Positions 17,542 through 26,490 of a DNA stretch of 64,000 bases are shown here, piece after piece. Under the pieces are notes generated by a model. It was given only the letters and a program-made list of their open reading frames with translations. It had not been told where the DNA came from and searched no databases. The stretch is from Amphiplicatus metriothermophilus (GTDB taxonomy: Bacteria > Pseudomonadota > Alphaproteobacteria > Caulobacterales > Parvularculaceae). A program made the position numbers and the translations under genes. Within the stretch, counting starts at the first letter, position 1; each line of letters begins with the position of its first letter. The stretch is taken from contig NZ_FZQA01000004.1 in NCBI RefSeq assembly GCF_900199215.1, positions 1 through 64,000 on the forward strand, written 5' to 3'.

Positions 17542-18558
17542 TCACCATTTCACCCAGCGCACGCGGGCGCCTTTGTCCACATTCAGCGCTTTCGCCGTCT
17601 CGCGGTCGATGACGATTTCCTCGCCCGCGACCTTCGCTTTCGCGCGGCAGGCGCGGAACGCCGCCACGGCGCCGGCGGCCAGAATCGAGTCTTCGCCGGC
17701 TTCCGACTCGACAATGTCCGAAACCGCAAGCACCCGGCTTTCCCGTATGGTGCGGATGTTCTTGGTCTTCGCCTCCACCAGCGGGCCGGCGTCGAAGATG
17801 TCGATATAGTCGTCGAACTCGAAGCCTTCGTCGAGCAGCATCTTGTAGGCCGCGACGGCGTTGTCGTGCGGCCGGCCGAGACAGTCGCGCGCCGCCGGCG
17901 GCAGCAGGCAGACATAGATCGGATAGCGCGGCATCAGGTCGGCGATGAACTGGTTGCCATTCGCGGCGTTGTGAACGTCGGCCTCCTCGAAATCCATTTC
18001 GAAGAAATGCCGGCCCACCGCGTCCCAGAAAGGCTGGGAGCCGTCGGGCGCGCGCCAGCCGCGAAGCTCGGCGCAGATATGCTCGGCGATGATCTCCGGC
18101 GTCTGGGCGATGAAGAGATAGCGCGCCCGCGCCAGCAGCTTGCCGAAGCCGCCGCCGCGTATCTCCGGCGAGACGAACAGCGAGCCCACTTCCGCGCTGC
18201 CGGTGAAATCGTGAGTCGGCACCAGCACGCGCCGGCTGATGCGCTTGTTCAACTGCTTCGAGGCGTGGAAGGTCCAGTTTATCTTGTAATTGACGAAGCC
18301 GGAATCGAGACCGATGGCGGAAAAAACCGCCGCCGTGCCGACGGCCTGGCCGTCGCCGCGATCGAGCGTCAGCATGTAGACCTCGCCGCCGGGCATGCTT
18401 GCGTCCCTGGCGAAGCTTTCGACCGCGAAGGCGATGCGCGCGCGCAGCGCCTGCTCGTCCGCAGGCAGATTCGTCATGCCCCCGCCGGACTGGCGGGCGA
18501 GGTCGAGCACCGCCGGGAAATCCGACTCGCGCACGGGGCGCAGGAACGGCTTCGTCAT
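17542..18558 (-). CDS. astA: Arginine N-succinyltransferase
   Basis: A 338-residue GNAT-fold enzyme that succinylates arginine with succinyl-CoA, the first AST step. Diagnostic parts are the N-terminal LRPVRESDFPAVLDLARQSGGGMTNLP, FVNYKINWTFHASKQLN, GSAEVGSLFVSPEIRGGGFGKLLARARY (acyl-CoA loop), the ELRGWRAPDGSQPFW stretch and the C-terminal GARVRWVKW. The ATG at 18558 overlaps the stop of the M20 hydrolase gene (ATGA), which fixes the start and implies translational coupling. A 136-bp gap separates it from astD. Confidence 0.95.
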   Translation of the reverse strand: MTKPFLRPVRESDFPAVLDLARQSGGGMTNLPADEQALRARIAFAVESFARDASMPGGEVYMLTLDRGDGQAVGTAAVFSAIGLDSGFVNYKINWTFHASKQLNKRISRRVLVPTHDFTGSAEVGSLFVSPEIRGGGFGKLLARARYLFIAQTPEIIAEHICAELRGWRAPDGSQPFWDAVGRHFFEMDFEEADVHNAANGNQFIADLMPRYPIYVCLLPPAARDCLGRPHDNAVAAYKMLLDEGFEFDDYIDIFDAGPLVEAKTKNIRTIRESRVLAVSDIVESEAGEDSILAAGAVAAFRACRAKAKVAGEEIVIDRETAKALNVDKGARVRWVKW

Positions 18559-19808
18559 CGCGCGGTCTCCGCCTCGGGCTGCGCGCCCGGATTGGGAATG
18601 TCGCCAGCCGCGACGCGCAGCAGCAGGAGCGCCGACAGCTTCGCGCGCTCTTCGAGCGAATCGAGCCTCACATATTCCTCCGCGCTGTGAATGTTCGCGC
18701 CGCGCACGCCGAGCGTGTCGATCACCGGAATCCCCGCCGCAGCGATGTTGTTGCCGTCGCAGCATCCGCCTGTCGGCTTCCAGGCTATATCGAGGCCGAG
18801 CTCGGCGCCGACGCCCTTGAGCGCCTCGAAGAACGCCTGAAGCCGCGGGGTCATCGGCTTGGGCGGCCGGCCGAATCCGCCATGCAGCCGCGCGCCATAG
18901 CCCGCGCGCGCGTCGATTTCGGCGATGAGGCGTTCGGCCTCGCGCAAGAACCACTCGGCGTCCTCAGGCTGCTCGACGCGCACGTTGAAGCGTGCGACCG
19001 CCCGGTCCGGCACCACATTGTCCGGCCCGCCGCCATCGAGTCGCGCCACATTGACGGTGAGTCCCTCGCGCCTGCCCGACAGCGCGTCGATGCGGGTCAT
19101 GAACTCCGCCGCGGCGACCACCGCGTTGCGCCCGAGATGGTGCTCGCGGCCCGCATGCGCGCTGCGGCCCGTAAAAACGGCGGCGAAATTGCCGCTGCCC
19201 TTGCGCGCCCCGGCGAGCGTGCCGTCGGCGAGCGCCGGCTCATAGACGCAGGCGAAGTGCGCGCGCCGCGCCGCGTCGGTCAGGATATGGGCCGAACCGT
19301 GCGAGCCGATTTCCTCGTCGGCGTTGATGACGACCTCATAGCCGATCCGCTCGGCGAGCGGCGAATTCTCCACCGCCCTCAGAGCGTAGAGCATGACCAG
19401 AAGCCCGCCCTTCATATCGGCGCCGCCGGGCGCGTTCAGCACATCCTCGTCGAGATAGCGGTCCGATTGAAAGGGGTGATCGGCGCCGAACACCGTATCC
19501 ATGTGCCCTGCGAGCAGGACGCGCACCGGCGCCTGCGGGCGCTTCACGAGGCGAAGGCAGTCGCCGACCGTCTCCTTGACGATCTCGCCGCTTTCCGTGA
19601 CGACCTCGTAGGGGCGCGCCGGAACGGCCTCCGGCGCGGCGCCAAGCGCGGCGAAGGCTTCGGCGAGGGCGGCGCGCATGGCGGCGAGCCCTTCGAGATT
19701 GCGGCTGCCCGAATTGATCGCGCACCAGTCCCGCAGGGTCGCGGTCATCTCGGCCCGCTTGCCGTCGAGGAACGACAGGGCGTGGGAAAGATCCATGTTT
19801 CCAGCCAT
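18555..19808 (-). CDS. M20-family metallohydrolase in the AST operon
   Basis: A 417-residue (or 413 from the second ATG at 19796) M20/M25/M40 peptidase-type enzyme of the glutamate-carboxypeptidase/CPG2 class. Metal ligands are visible as His in LLAGHMDTVFG, Asp in GGADMKGGLLV, the Glu pair in VVINADEEIGSHGS and the late His in GANIHSAEEYV; a dimerisation domain is inserted between them. It is translationally coupled to astA by a 4-bp overlap. Because no astE (an M14-type desuccinylase) is seen, I infer it performs the final hydrolysis of N-succinylglutamate to succinate and glutamate. That role is not proven by sequence; a general N-acyl amino acid hydrolase is the alternative. Confidence 0.8.
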   Translation of the reverse strand: MAGNMDLSHALSFLDGKRAEMTATLRDWCAINSGSRNLEGLAAMRAALAEAFAALGAAPEAVPARPYEVVTESGEIVKETVGDCLRLVKRPQAPVRVLLAGHMDTVFGADHPFQSDRYLDEDVLNAPGGADMKGGLLVMLYALRAVENSPLAERIGYEVVINADEEIGSHGSAHILTDAARRAHFACVYEPALADGTLAGARKGSGNFAAVFTGRSAHAGREHHLGRNAVVAAAEFMTRIDALSGRREGLTVNVARLDGGGPDNVVPDRAVARFNVRVEQPEDAEWFLREAERLIAEIDARAGYGARLHGGFGRPPKPMTPRLQAFFEALKGVGAELGLDIAWKPTGGCCDGNNIAAAGIPVIDTLGVRGANIHSAEEYVRLDSLEERAKLSALLLLRVAAGDIPNPGAQPEAETAR

Positions 19809-19922
19809 AGGCGCGACAGGACTAGCGCCCCGGCCGGGAACCGGCAAGGAGGCGCCCGCCCATGGGCGGCAAAGCCGCAAATCGAGGCGGCCTGAAGCCC
19901 GTCCGCGCGCGAGCAGCGGTCA

Positions 19923-19952
19923 TTGTCCTTGGCGGCTGAACCTCTCTATAGT
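19923..19952 (+). promoter_or_regulatory. Candidate sigma-70 promoter for hpnN
   Basis: ttgtcc (19923-19928), an 18-bp spacer and tatagt (19947-19952) lie about 75 bp before the hpnN ATG in the divergent region between the AST unit and hpnN. Confidence 0.4.
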
Positions 19953-20028
19953 CCGCGCAGCCTCGCCCCGGCGCGCCATGCGCGCCGGCCCGTCGTTTCC
20001 GCTCCGCCGCCGCTGAAGTTCCGTCCGC

Positions 20029-22644
20029 ATGTTGCGCATCATAGAACGTTTCCTGGTTTTCTGGGCCGAGGCCGCCCGGCGCGGGCGCTGGGCGATCGTG
20101 GCGCTCTTCATCGCGGCGACGGCGCTCGCCGGCTGGCATGCGGCGACCCATCTCAAGGTCAACACCGACACCAGCGAGATGCTCGACCCGGACCTGCCGT
20201 TCCAGCAGAACGCCCGGGCGCTGCGCGAGGCCTTTCCGCAAATCAAGACCGACGTCATCGTCATCGTGAAGGCGGATACGCTCGACGAGGCGGACGCCTT
20301 CGCCGGGCTTCTGCGCGGGCGGCTTCTCGCGCAATCCGACGTCATAAGCGCAGTCTTCGCGCCGGCCGAAGAGCCGTTCTTTCTTGAAAACGGCCTGCTC
20401 TACCTCGATACGGCCGATCTCGAATCGCGGCTGGCGCAGATGACCAAGGCCGCCGGGCTCATCGAAACGCTGGTCAAAAGCCCGACCGCCGATACGCTGT
20501 TCCAGACGCTCGCCGACAATGACGCGCTCGCCGAGCGCGCCGACCTCGGTCAGGAGACCCTCGCCGATATTTACGCCGAGCTGGCCGATGTCGTCGAAGC
20601 GAGTCTGGCCGGCGAGCGGCGGCCATTCTCATGGATGGGCGCGCTCGATGCGGGCGAACCGGGCTCGAACGGTTTTCTTCGACTCGTCTACGCCACGCCC
20701 GTGCAGGACTTTTCGCGCCTGCAGCCGGCCAGGCCCGCCATCGAGGCCATTCGCCAGGAAATCGCCGCCCTCGAGGCGAACTTTCCCGGCGTCGTGGAGA
20801 CCTACGTCACCGGCGACCCCGCGCTGCGCGGGGAAGAGCTTGAATCGGTCACGACCGGGATCGGCCTGTCGTTCCTGCTGTCCTTCGCGCTGGTCTCGCT
20901 CCTGCTGATGATCGCCTATCGCTCCGCAGCGCTGGCGGCCGTGACGATGGCCTCGCTTACGGTGACGCTCGTGCTCACCACCGCCTTCGCCGCGATCGCG
21001 GTCGGCGAGCTTAATCTGGTGTCGATCGCGTTCACGGTGCTGCTCGTCGGTCTCGGCCTCGACTTCGCGATCCACCTGCTTCTGCACGTGCAGGAGCGTC
21101 GCGCGGCCGGGCAGGCCACACGACAGGCGCTGTTCGGAGCGATGCGCGAGGTGGGGACGGCGATGGCGCTCGCCGCCGCGACGACGGCGCTCACCTTTTT
21201 CTCCTTCGTGCCTACCCGTTTCGACGGCATCGCCCAGCTCGGCGTCATCGCCGGCGCGGGCGTGCTGATCGCCTTTTTCGTCTCGGTGACGTTCATTCCG
21301 GCGCTTCTCGGCGCGCTGCCCCGGCCGCACGCTCCGCGCGCCGGCGGCGGAATCCGCAAGTTTTTCGCGCTTATCGAGAAAGCGTCCGCGCCCGTGGCGG
21401 CGGCGACTATAGCTCTCGGTCTGGCATCGCTTGCGCTTGCGCCCAAGGCGCGCTTCGACGCCGACCCGATGTCGCTGCGCGATCCTGACAGCCAGTCGGT
21501 CGTCGGCTTCAACCTTCTGTTTACGGATGAAGACACCATCCCTTATCGGCTGTCGCTTCTGGTCGGCGACGCCGAGGAGGCCGATCGCGCCGCCGAGAAG
21601 GCGCGGCGCATCGAGACCGTCGCCGGCGCGCGCTCCTTGCCCGACTTCGTGCCGGAAGACCAGGACGCCAAGCTGGAGCTCATCGACTTCGCCGCCGGAT
21701 CGCTCATCTTCGCGCTCGACGCCGAGCCGGCGCCGGCCGCACCGACGGGCGACGGCCTCGCCGCTCTCGAAGAGCGCCTTAATGAAGCGTACACGGACGG
21801 CCCCCAGGCGAGGCTCGCCGCCCTCCTCGCTGAGGCGCGGCGCGCGGCCGATCCGGAAACGCTCGCGCGAATCGAGCGCAACATCTTCGCTTTCTGGCCG
21901 CATCTGATCGAACGCCTGCGCGCCCAGTTCAACGCCGACTACGTCGATCTCGACTCCCTGCCAGAAGCGCTCGCCCGGCGCTACCGATCCGAGGACGGCG
22001 TATGGCGAGTCGACTTTCTGCCCGCAGAGGACGTGCGCGACCCGGCGGCGCTTGAACGCTTCGTCGACGCCGTCTCCGCGGAGTTTCCGGACGTGACCGG
22101 CGGGGCGCTGCAGACCAAGAAAGCCGGCGACGTCATCTCCGCCGCCATGCTCGAAGCCACCGGCCTTGCGCTCGTCGTGATTGCGATTTTCCTGTGGCTG
22201 CTGGTCCGTCGCCTGATGCTCGTCTTTCTCATGATCCTGCCGCTGATGCTGGCCGCCGCGCTGACGACGGCCGCCGGCGTGCTGCTCGACATTCCGTTCA
22301 ACTACGCGAATGTGATCGTGCTGCCGCTGCTGCTCGGCATCGGCGTCGACAGCGGCATTCATCTCGTTATGCGCCAACAGCAGATTCGGGCCGGAGAAGG
22401 CGTCTATGGCACCTCGACCCCTCGGGCGGTGCTGTTCGCGGCGCTCACGACCGTGGCCTCCTTCGGCTCGCTGATGCTGTCCCCGCATCGCGGCACGGCG
22501 AGCATGGGCGAGCTTTTATCGATCGCTCTCGCGTTCACGCTCGTGTGCACGCTAGTCGTGCTGCCCGCCGCTTTCCGGTTCGGCGAAGCGCGATCGCGCA
22601 ACCGCGCCGCAAAACGCCGTAAGAGGATGCAACAGGCCGAATGA
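20029..22644 (+). CDS. hpnN: Hopanoid transporter HpnN (RND/MMPL superfamily)
   Basis: An 871-residue inner-membrane RND-type protein with two repeats. Each has a long periplasmic loop (about 35-270 and 430-690) and a block of five to six TMs (about 272-410 and 700-860). Characteristic pieces are HLKVNTDTSEMLDPDLPFQQN, RKFFALIEK before the second half, LVGLGLDFAIHLLLHVQERRA and LPLLLGIGVDSGIHLVMRQQQ. HpnN moves hopanoids to the outer membrane. It starts the hopanoid region and is followed by hpnM on the same strand. Confidence 0.92.
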   Translation: MLRIIERFLVFWAEAARRGRWAIVALFIAATALAGWHAATHLKVNTDTSEMLDPDLPFQQNARALREAFPQIKTDVIVIVKADTLDEADAFAGLLRGRLLAQSDVISAVFAPAEEPFFLENGLLYLDTADLESRLAQMTKAAGLIETLVKSPTADTLFQTLADNDALAERADLGQETLADIYAELADVVEASLAGERRPFSWMGALDAGEPGSNGFLRLVYATPVQDFSRLQPARPAIEAIRQEIAALEANFPGVVETYVTGDPALRGEELESVTTGIGLSFLLSFALVSLLLMIAYRSAALAAVTMASLTVTLVLTTAFAAIAVGELNLVSIAFTVLLVGLGLDFAIHLLLHVQERRAAGQATRQALFGAMREVGTAMALAAATTALTFFSFVPTRFDGIAQLGVIAGAGVLIAFFVSVTFIPALLGALPRPHAPRAGGGIRKFFALIEKASAPVAAATIALGLASLALAPKARFDADPMSLRDPDSQSVVGFNLLFTDEDTIPYRLSLLVGDAEEADRAAEKARRIETVAGARSLPDFVPEDQDAKLELIDFAAGSLIFALDAEPAPAAPTGDGLAALEERLNEAYTDGPQARLAALLAEARRAADPETLARIERNIFAFWPHLIERLRAQFNADYVDLDSLPEALARRYRSEDGVWRVDFLPAEDVRDPAALERFVDAVSAEFPDVTGGALQTKKAGDVISAAMLEATGLALVVIAIFLWLLVRRLMLVFLMILPLMLAAALTTAAGVLLDIPFNYANVIVLPLLLGIGVDSGIHLVMRQQQIRAGEGVYGTSTPRAVLFAALTTVASFGSLMLSPHRGTASMGELLSIALAFTLVCTLVVLPAAFRFGEARSRNRAAKRRKRMQQAE

Positions 22645-22783
22645 GGCGCCTTTCGCCAGCCGTTCGGCGGGACCGGGCCCTGTTCGTCGGCGGCGAAATT
22701 CGCCACTATGGCGCTTCAAAGGCGCCGCATTCCCCGTTTATATGCCGGCGTCCCTTCGCGCTGTACATGAGAAAGTCCGTTCG

Positions 22784-23449
22784 ATGACCAGGTTTCGCCC
22801 CGCCCTTTTCGCCGGCCTCGCCGCCGCGGCGCTCCTCGCTGGCCCCCCGTCCGGCCCCGCTCTCGCCGCCGCGCAAGACGCCCCCGAGGCCGCGCCGGAT
22901 GGCGACGGCGACGGCGCGGCGATGGTCGCCGCCGCAATCGCCTTCGCCCAGGAGCTGACGGACAAAGCCACCGCCGCGCTTACCGACGAGTCTGCAAGCG
23001 AGGCGGAGCGACTCGACCGCTTCCAGCTCGTGCTCGCAGAGGGACTCGCCCTCGACGTCATCGGCCGTTTCATGCTGGGCGAAACGCGCAAGGCCATGAC
23101 GCCGGAGCAGATCGCCCGCTACGAAGCGGTCTTCCCCGACTACATTACCCGGCTCTACGCCGAGCAGTTCTCCGACATCGTCGGACGCAAGCTCGAAGTC
23201 CTGGAGGCGCGCCAACTCGGCGCGCGCGACGTCATCGTGCGCACGCAGTTCCCGCGCAGCAACGGCGCGCCGATCATGGTGGACTGGCGCGTGCGCGAAC
23301 TCCGGGATGGCAGGCGGAAGATGATCGACATCATCGTCTCGGGCGTGTCGATCATGCTGGTCAAGCGCGAGGAGTTCTCCGCCTTCGTCGCCCAGAACGG
23401 CGTCGACGCCCTCATCGAGCGTCTCGAAGCGGAAGCCTGGGGCGAATGA
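22784..23449 (+). CDS. hpnM: HpnM, MlaC/Ttg2D-family periplasmic lipid-binding protein
   Basis: A 221-residue exported protein; the ATG at 22784 gives a clear signal peptide (MTRFRPALFAGLAAAALLAG, cleavage near residue 28). The mature part has the MlaC/toluene-tolerance fold with LDVIGRFMLGETRKAMTPEQIARYEAVFPDYI and VDWRVRELRDGRRKMIDIIVSGVSIM. The family carries phospholipids between membranes; the hopanoid-associated version HpnM accompanies HpnN, as here (139 bp downstream). Probably hands hopanoids across the periplasm. Convergent with the ABC permease gene (9 bp gap). Confidence 0.85.
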   Translation: MTRFRPALFAGLAAAALLAGPPSGPALAAAQDAPEAAPDGDGDGAAMVAAAIAFAQELTDKATAALTDESASEAERLDRFQLVLAEGLALDVIGRFMLGETRKAMTPEQIARYEAVFPDYITRLYAEQFSDIVGRKLEVLEARQLGARDVIVRTQFPRSNGAPIMVDWRVRELRDGRRKMIDIIVSGVSIMLVKREEFSAFVAQNGVDALIERLEAEAWGE

Positions 23450-23458
23450 TGAATCTCG

Positions 23459-24220
23459 TCACGCCTTCAGGCGATAGCCGGTCTCGAAGATTCGCCAGAT
23501 GACGATCAGACACAGCGCGAGAAAGCCGAGCGTCATCGCGAGGCTGATCCCGATCGATACGTCGCCCGAGCCGAAGAAGCTCCACCGGAATCCGCTGATT
23601 AGATAGACGACCGGGTTGAACAGCGAGACCGTCCGCCAGAATTCCGGCAGCATGTCGATGGAATAGAAGCTGCCGCCGAGAAAAGTCAGCGGCGTGATGA
23701 CCAGCATCGGAATGAATTGCAGTTTCTCGAAATTGTCCGCCCATATGCCGATGATGAAGCCGAACAGGCTGAAAGAGACGGCGGTGAGGACGAGAAACGC
23801 CAGCATGGCCGCGGGGTGGGCGATCTCGTACGGCACGAAGACGCGCGCGGTGACGAGAATGATGAGGCCCAGAATCACGGATTTCGTCGCCGCCGCGCCG
23901 ACATAGCTGATCACGATTTCAACGGCTGAAATGGGCGCGGAAAGAATTTCGTAGATCGTCCCGGTGAATTTCGGAAAGTAGATGCCGAACGAGGCGTTCG
24001 AAACGCTCTGGGTCAGGATCGACAGCATGATGAGGCCCGGAATGATGAAGGCGCCGAAAGCGACTCCGTCTATCTCTGTCATGCGCGAGCCGATGGCGGC
24101 GCCGAAAACGACGAAGTAAAGCGTCGTCGTCAGCACCGGCGAGACGATGGTCTGGAACAGCGTGCGCCAGGCGCGCGCCATTTCGAACAGATAGATCGCG
24201 CGGATCGCGTGAAGGTTCAT
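23459..24220 (-). CDS. ABC-2 type transporter permease (YadH-like)
   Basis: A 253-residue polytopic protein with six hydrophobic segments and the ABC2_membrane signatures [19 protein letters not shown] and [23 protein letters not shown]. Its closest relatives by pattern are YadH-type permeases of unknown substrate. Its start codon overlaps the stop of the ATPase gene by 4 bp (ATGA), so the two make one transporter. The position inside the hopanoid region suggests lipid or polysaccharide export, but nothing in the sequence names a substrate. Confidence 0.85.
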   Translation of the reverse strand: MNLHAIRAIYLFEMARAWRTLFQTIVSPVLTTTLYFVVFGAAIGSRMTEIDGVAFGAFIIPGLIMLSILTQSVSNASFGIYFPKFTGTIYEILSAPISAVEIVISYVGAAATKSVILGLIILVTARVFVPYEIAHPAAMLAFLVLTAVSFSLFGFIIGIWADNFEKLQFIPMLVITPLTFLGGSFYSIDMLPEFWRTVSLFNPVVYLISGFRWSFFGSGDVSIGISLAMTLGFLALCLIVIWRIFETGYRLKA

Positions 24221-25203
24221 GGCGTTTTCCTGACGAGACTCACGAAGATTTCCTCAAGCGAGCTTTGCTTTGTGTCCATGTCGGTGAAGCGCAGGCCCAG
24301 CGCGTCAAGATCGCGCAGAAGTCGCGTCACGCCAGTGCGCTCGCCCTGCGTATCGAACGCATAGACAAGGCGCCGGCCGTCGTTTTCAAGCCCAAGGTCG
24401 TAGCCGGCGAGCGCTTCGGGCAGGCGTGCGAGCGGCTCGACGAGTTCGAGGGAAAGCTGCTTCTTGCCGAGCTTCTTCATCAGCGCCGTCTTCTCCTCGA
24501 CGAGGATGATCTGACCCTTGTCGATGACGCCGACGCGGTCGGCCATCTCTTCGGCTTCCTCGATATAGTGCGTGGTCAGAATGATGGTGACGCCAGAAGC
24601 CCTTAACCCCCGCACCATGTCCCACATGCCGCGGCGCAGCTCCACGTCGACGCCCGCCGTCGGCTCGTCGAGGAAGAGGATCTGCGGCTCGTGCGAAAGC
24701 GCCTTGGCGATCATGACGCGCCGTTTCATGCCCCCCGAAAGGGCGAGCAGCTTCGCGTCCTTCTTGTCCCAAAGCGAGAGATCCTTCAGCACCTTCTCGA
24801 TATGCGCCGGATCAGGCGGCTTGCCGAAGACGCCGCGGCTGAAGCTGACCGTCGCCCAGACGGTCTCGAACATGTCGATGGAGATTTCCTGCGGCACGAG
24901 GCCGATCTTCTTTCGCGCCGCGCGGAAGTCGCGCACGACGTCATGACCGTCCGCGAGAATGCGCCCTGTCGTCGGATTGATCAGGCCGCAGATGGCGCTG
25001 ATGAGCGTCGTCTTGCCGGCGCCGTTGGGCCCGAGCAGCGCGAAGATCTCGCCGCGTCGGATTTCAAGGTCGACGTTCTTCAGCGCCTGAAAGCCGCCGG
25101 CGTAGGTCTTGGAAAGGCCCTGCACCGAGATGATTCCCGGCGGCGGCGCGGCGGCGTCAGGCGGACGCGCCGCTGGCTCCTGTACGAGCGTGTCGGAAGG
25201 CAT
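24217..25203 (-). CDS. ABC transporter ATP-binding protein (YadG-like)
   Basis: A 328-residue ATPase: Walker [11 protein letters not shown]-loop region [15 protein letters not shown], signature [19 protein letters not shown], Walker [13 protein letters not shown] and an H-loop [13 protein letters not shown]. The C-terminal extension (about 230-328) and the [19 protein letters not shown] segment are typical of YadG. The N-terminal 20 residues are a Pro/Ala-rich tail. It is translationally coupled to the permease gene. The TMs come only from the partner, so a 2+2 exporter is expected. Confidence 0.88.
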   Translation of the reverse strand: MPSDTLVQEPAARPPDAAAPPPGIISVQGLSKTYAGGFQALKNVDLEIRRGEIFALLGPNGAGKTTLISAICGLINPTTGRILADGHDVVRDFRAARKKIGLVPQEISIDMFETVWATVSFSRGVFGKPPDPAHIEKVLKDLSLWDKKDAKLLALSGGMKRRVMIAKALSHEPQILFLDEPTAGVDVELRRGMWDMVRGLRASGVTIILTTHYIEEAEEMADRVGVIDKGQIILVEEKTALMKKLGKKQLSLELVEPLARLPEALAGYDLGLENDGRRLVYAFDTQGERTGVTRLLRDLDALGLRFTDMDTKQSSLEEIFVSLVRKTP

Positions 25204-25276
25204 GAGTTCTCCGGGCGGGCGGCAGGGACGGCGCGGATCACGTAAGCGCGGCCTGCGGTTCGATCAAGGCGCGGCG

Positions 25277-26176
25277 CTAATGCTTCCGTCTGAAAACGAA
25301 ATCCGCCGCTCCCTTGAGCGGTTCGGCGCGCGCGCCGAAGCGGGCGAGGCGCGCCTTGGCGCTCTCGACGAGAGCGCGGGCCTTGTCGCGCGCGCCTTCG
25401 GCGCCGAGGAGCTTGACGAAGGTGGCCTTGTCCATGTCCGCGTCCTGGCCGACGGGCTTGCCGAGCGCTTCGGCGTCGCCGAAAGCGTCGAGAAGGTCGT
25501 CGACGATCTGGAAGGCGAGCCCCAGATCCTCGGCATAGGCCGCGAGGGCGGCGATGGCGTCGGCGCCGGCCTGGCCGACGATTCCGCCGCCGATCGCCGA
25601 GAAGCGGATGAGCGCGCCGGTCTTGAGGCGCTGCAACTCCTCGATGCCGGCGAGGTCGAACGTCTTGTGTTCGGCGTAGATGTCGATCATCTGCCCGCCC
25701 ACCATGCCGGCCTTGCCGGCGGCGCGGGCGAGTTCGAGGGCGAGCGCGCAGCGCACCGCCGCGTCAGGGTGGGTCTCCGGCTCGGCGAGAATCTCGAAGG
25801 CCTGGGTGAGCAGCGCGTCGCCGGCCAGAATCGCCGTCGCTTCGTCGAACGCCTTGTGCACGCTCGGCCGGCCGCGGCGCAGATCCGAATCGTCCATCGC
25901 CGGCAGGTCGTCATGGATGAGCGAGTAGCAATGGATCATCTCCACCGCGCAGGCCGCCCGGACCGAGCGCGCGCGGGGGGCGTCGAACATGTCCGCCGCC
26001 GCGATCAGCAGGAAAGGCCGCAGCCGCTTGCCGCCGTCGAGCGCGCCGTGGCGCATGGCGTCGACCACCCGGCCGAGCGGGCCTTCCCGCCGGGGCAGAA
26101 AGCCGTCGAGGGCGGCCTCGACAAGCGCGGCGGTCTCCTTGATGAGCGCGTCGAAGGACGCGGCGGCGGTCTGCAT
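25277..26176 (-). CDS. ispA: Polyprenyl (farnesyl/geranylgeranyl) diphosphate synthase
   Basis: A 299-residue all-helical trans-prenyltransferase. The first Asp-rich motif is DDLPAMDDSDLRRG, the second is FQIVDDLLDAFGD; GGKRLRPFLL and AGKAGMVGGQMIDI are also diagnostic of IspA. It condenses IPP with DMAPP/GPP to farnesyl diphosphate, the substrate HpnC/HpnD use on the way to squalene. The ATG at 26176 (MQTAAASFDALIKE) is chosen from conservation; the frame runs further upstream without typical residues. Divergent from ispH. FPP versus GGPP specificity is not certain, but the location favours FPP. Confidence 0.88.
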   Translation of the reverse strand: MQTAAASFDALIKETAALVEAALDGFLPRREGPLGRVVDAMRHGALDGGKRLRPFLLIAAADMFDAPRARSVRAACAVEMIHCYSLIHDDLPAMDDSDLRRGRPSVHKAFDEATAILAGDALLTQAFEILAEPETHPDAAVRCALALELARAAGKAGMVGGQMIDIYAEHKTFDLAGIEELQRLKTGALIRFSAIGGGIVGQAGADAIAALAAYAEDLGLAFQIVDDLLDAFGDAEALGKPVGQDADMDKATFVKLLGAEGARDKARALVESAKARLARFGARAEPLKGAADFVFRRKH

Positions 26177-26288
26177 CGGGCGATCCCCTTCCCTGCGGGC
26201 GGCGCAAGGCTCCTTAGACGGGGCCGGCGACAGGCTCAACCGCCGACAGGCGACTGGGGCGCGGCCCGGAGACCGACCCGGTGCGTCC

Positions 26289-26306
26289 CTGTTACATCTT
26301 TGTAAC
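26289..26306. promoter_or_regulatory. AT-rich operator-like site between ispA and ispH (Pho-box-like)
   Basis: ctgttac-atct-ttgtaac: it can be read as a 6-bp perfect inverted repeat (gttaca/tgtaac, 4-nt spacer) or as two 7-bp direct repeats spaced 4 bp, the layout of an alphaproteobacterial PhoB box. It stands out from the GC-rich surroundings. The regulator is unassigned. Confidence 0.4.
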
Positions 26307-26353
26307 GCAAGGGGCTTATTCGGCCGCGGCCGGCGCGCTGTCGCGGCTGTGTT

Positions 26354-26382
26354 TTGCGGCGCGGCGCCATCCGCGCTATAGA
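26354..26382 (+). promoter_or_regulatory. Candidate sigma-70 promoter for ispH
   Basis: ttgcgg (26354-26359), 17-bp spacer, tataga (26377-26382). It predicts transcription from about 26389, giving an ispH leader of roughly 100 nt that contains the hairpin at 26441-26470. Confidence 0.5.
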
Positions 26383-26440
26383 GGGCCTTTCCGAAACCCG
26401 GCGCGGCTGCATTGCCGCCCACTGGCCGCCGTGAAATAAA

Positions 26441-26470
26441 GGCGCAGGCTCGCCGACAGGGGCCTGCGCC
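26441..26470 (+). promoter_or_regulatory. Leader hairpin before ispH
   Basis: Perfect 9-bp stem ggcgcaggc/gcctgcgcc with a 12-nt loop, ending 20 bp before the ispH ATG and close to its ribosome site (gagggg, about 26479-26484). There is no T-run after it, so it is not a normal terminator; it may affect ispH translation or mRNA stability. Confidence 0.45.
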
Positions 26471-26490
26471 TCAAGTTCGAGGGGAATGGC

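Noticed and set aside
20629-22488. Long minus-strand frame opposite hpnN
   Set aside because: Antisense to a full RND transporter; no hydrophobic or enzymatic pattern.
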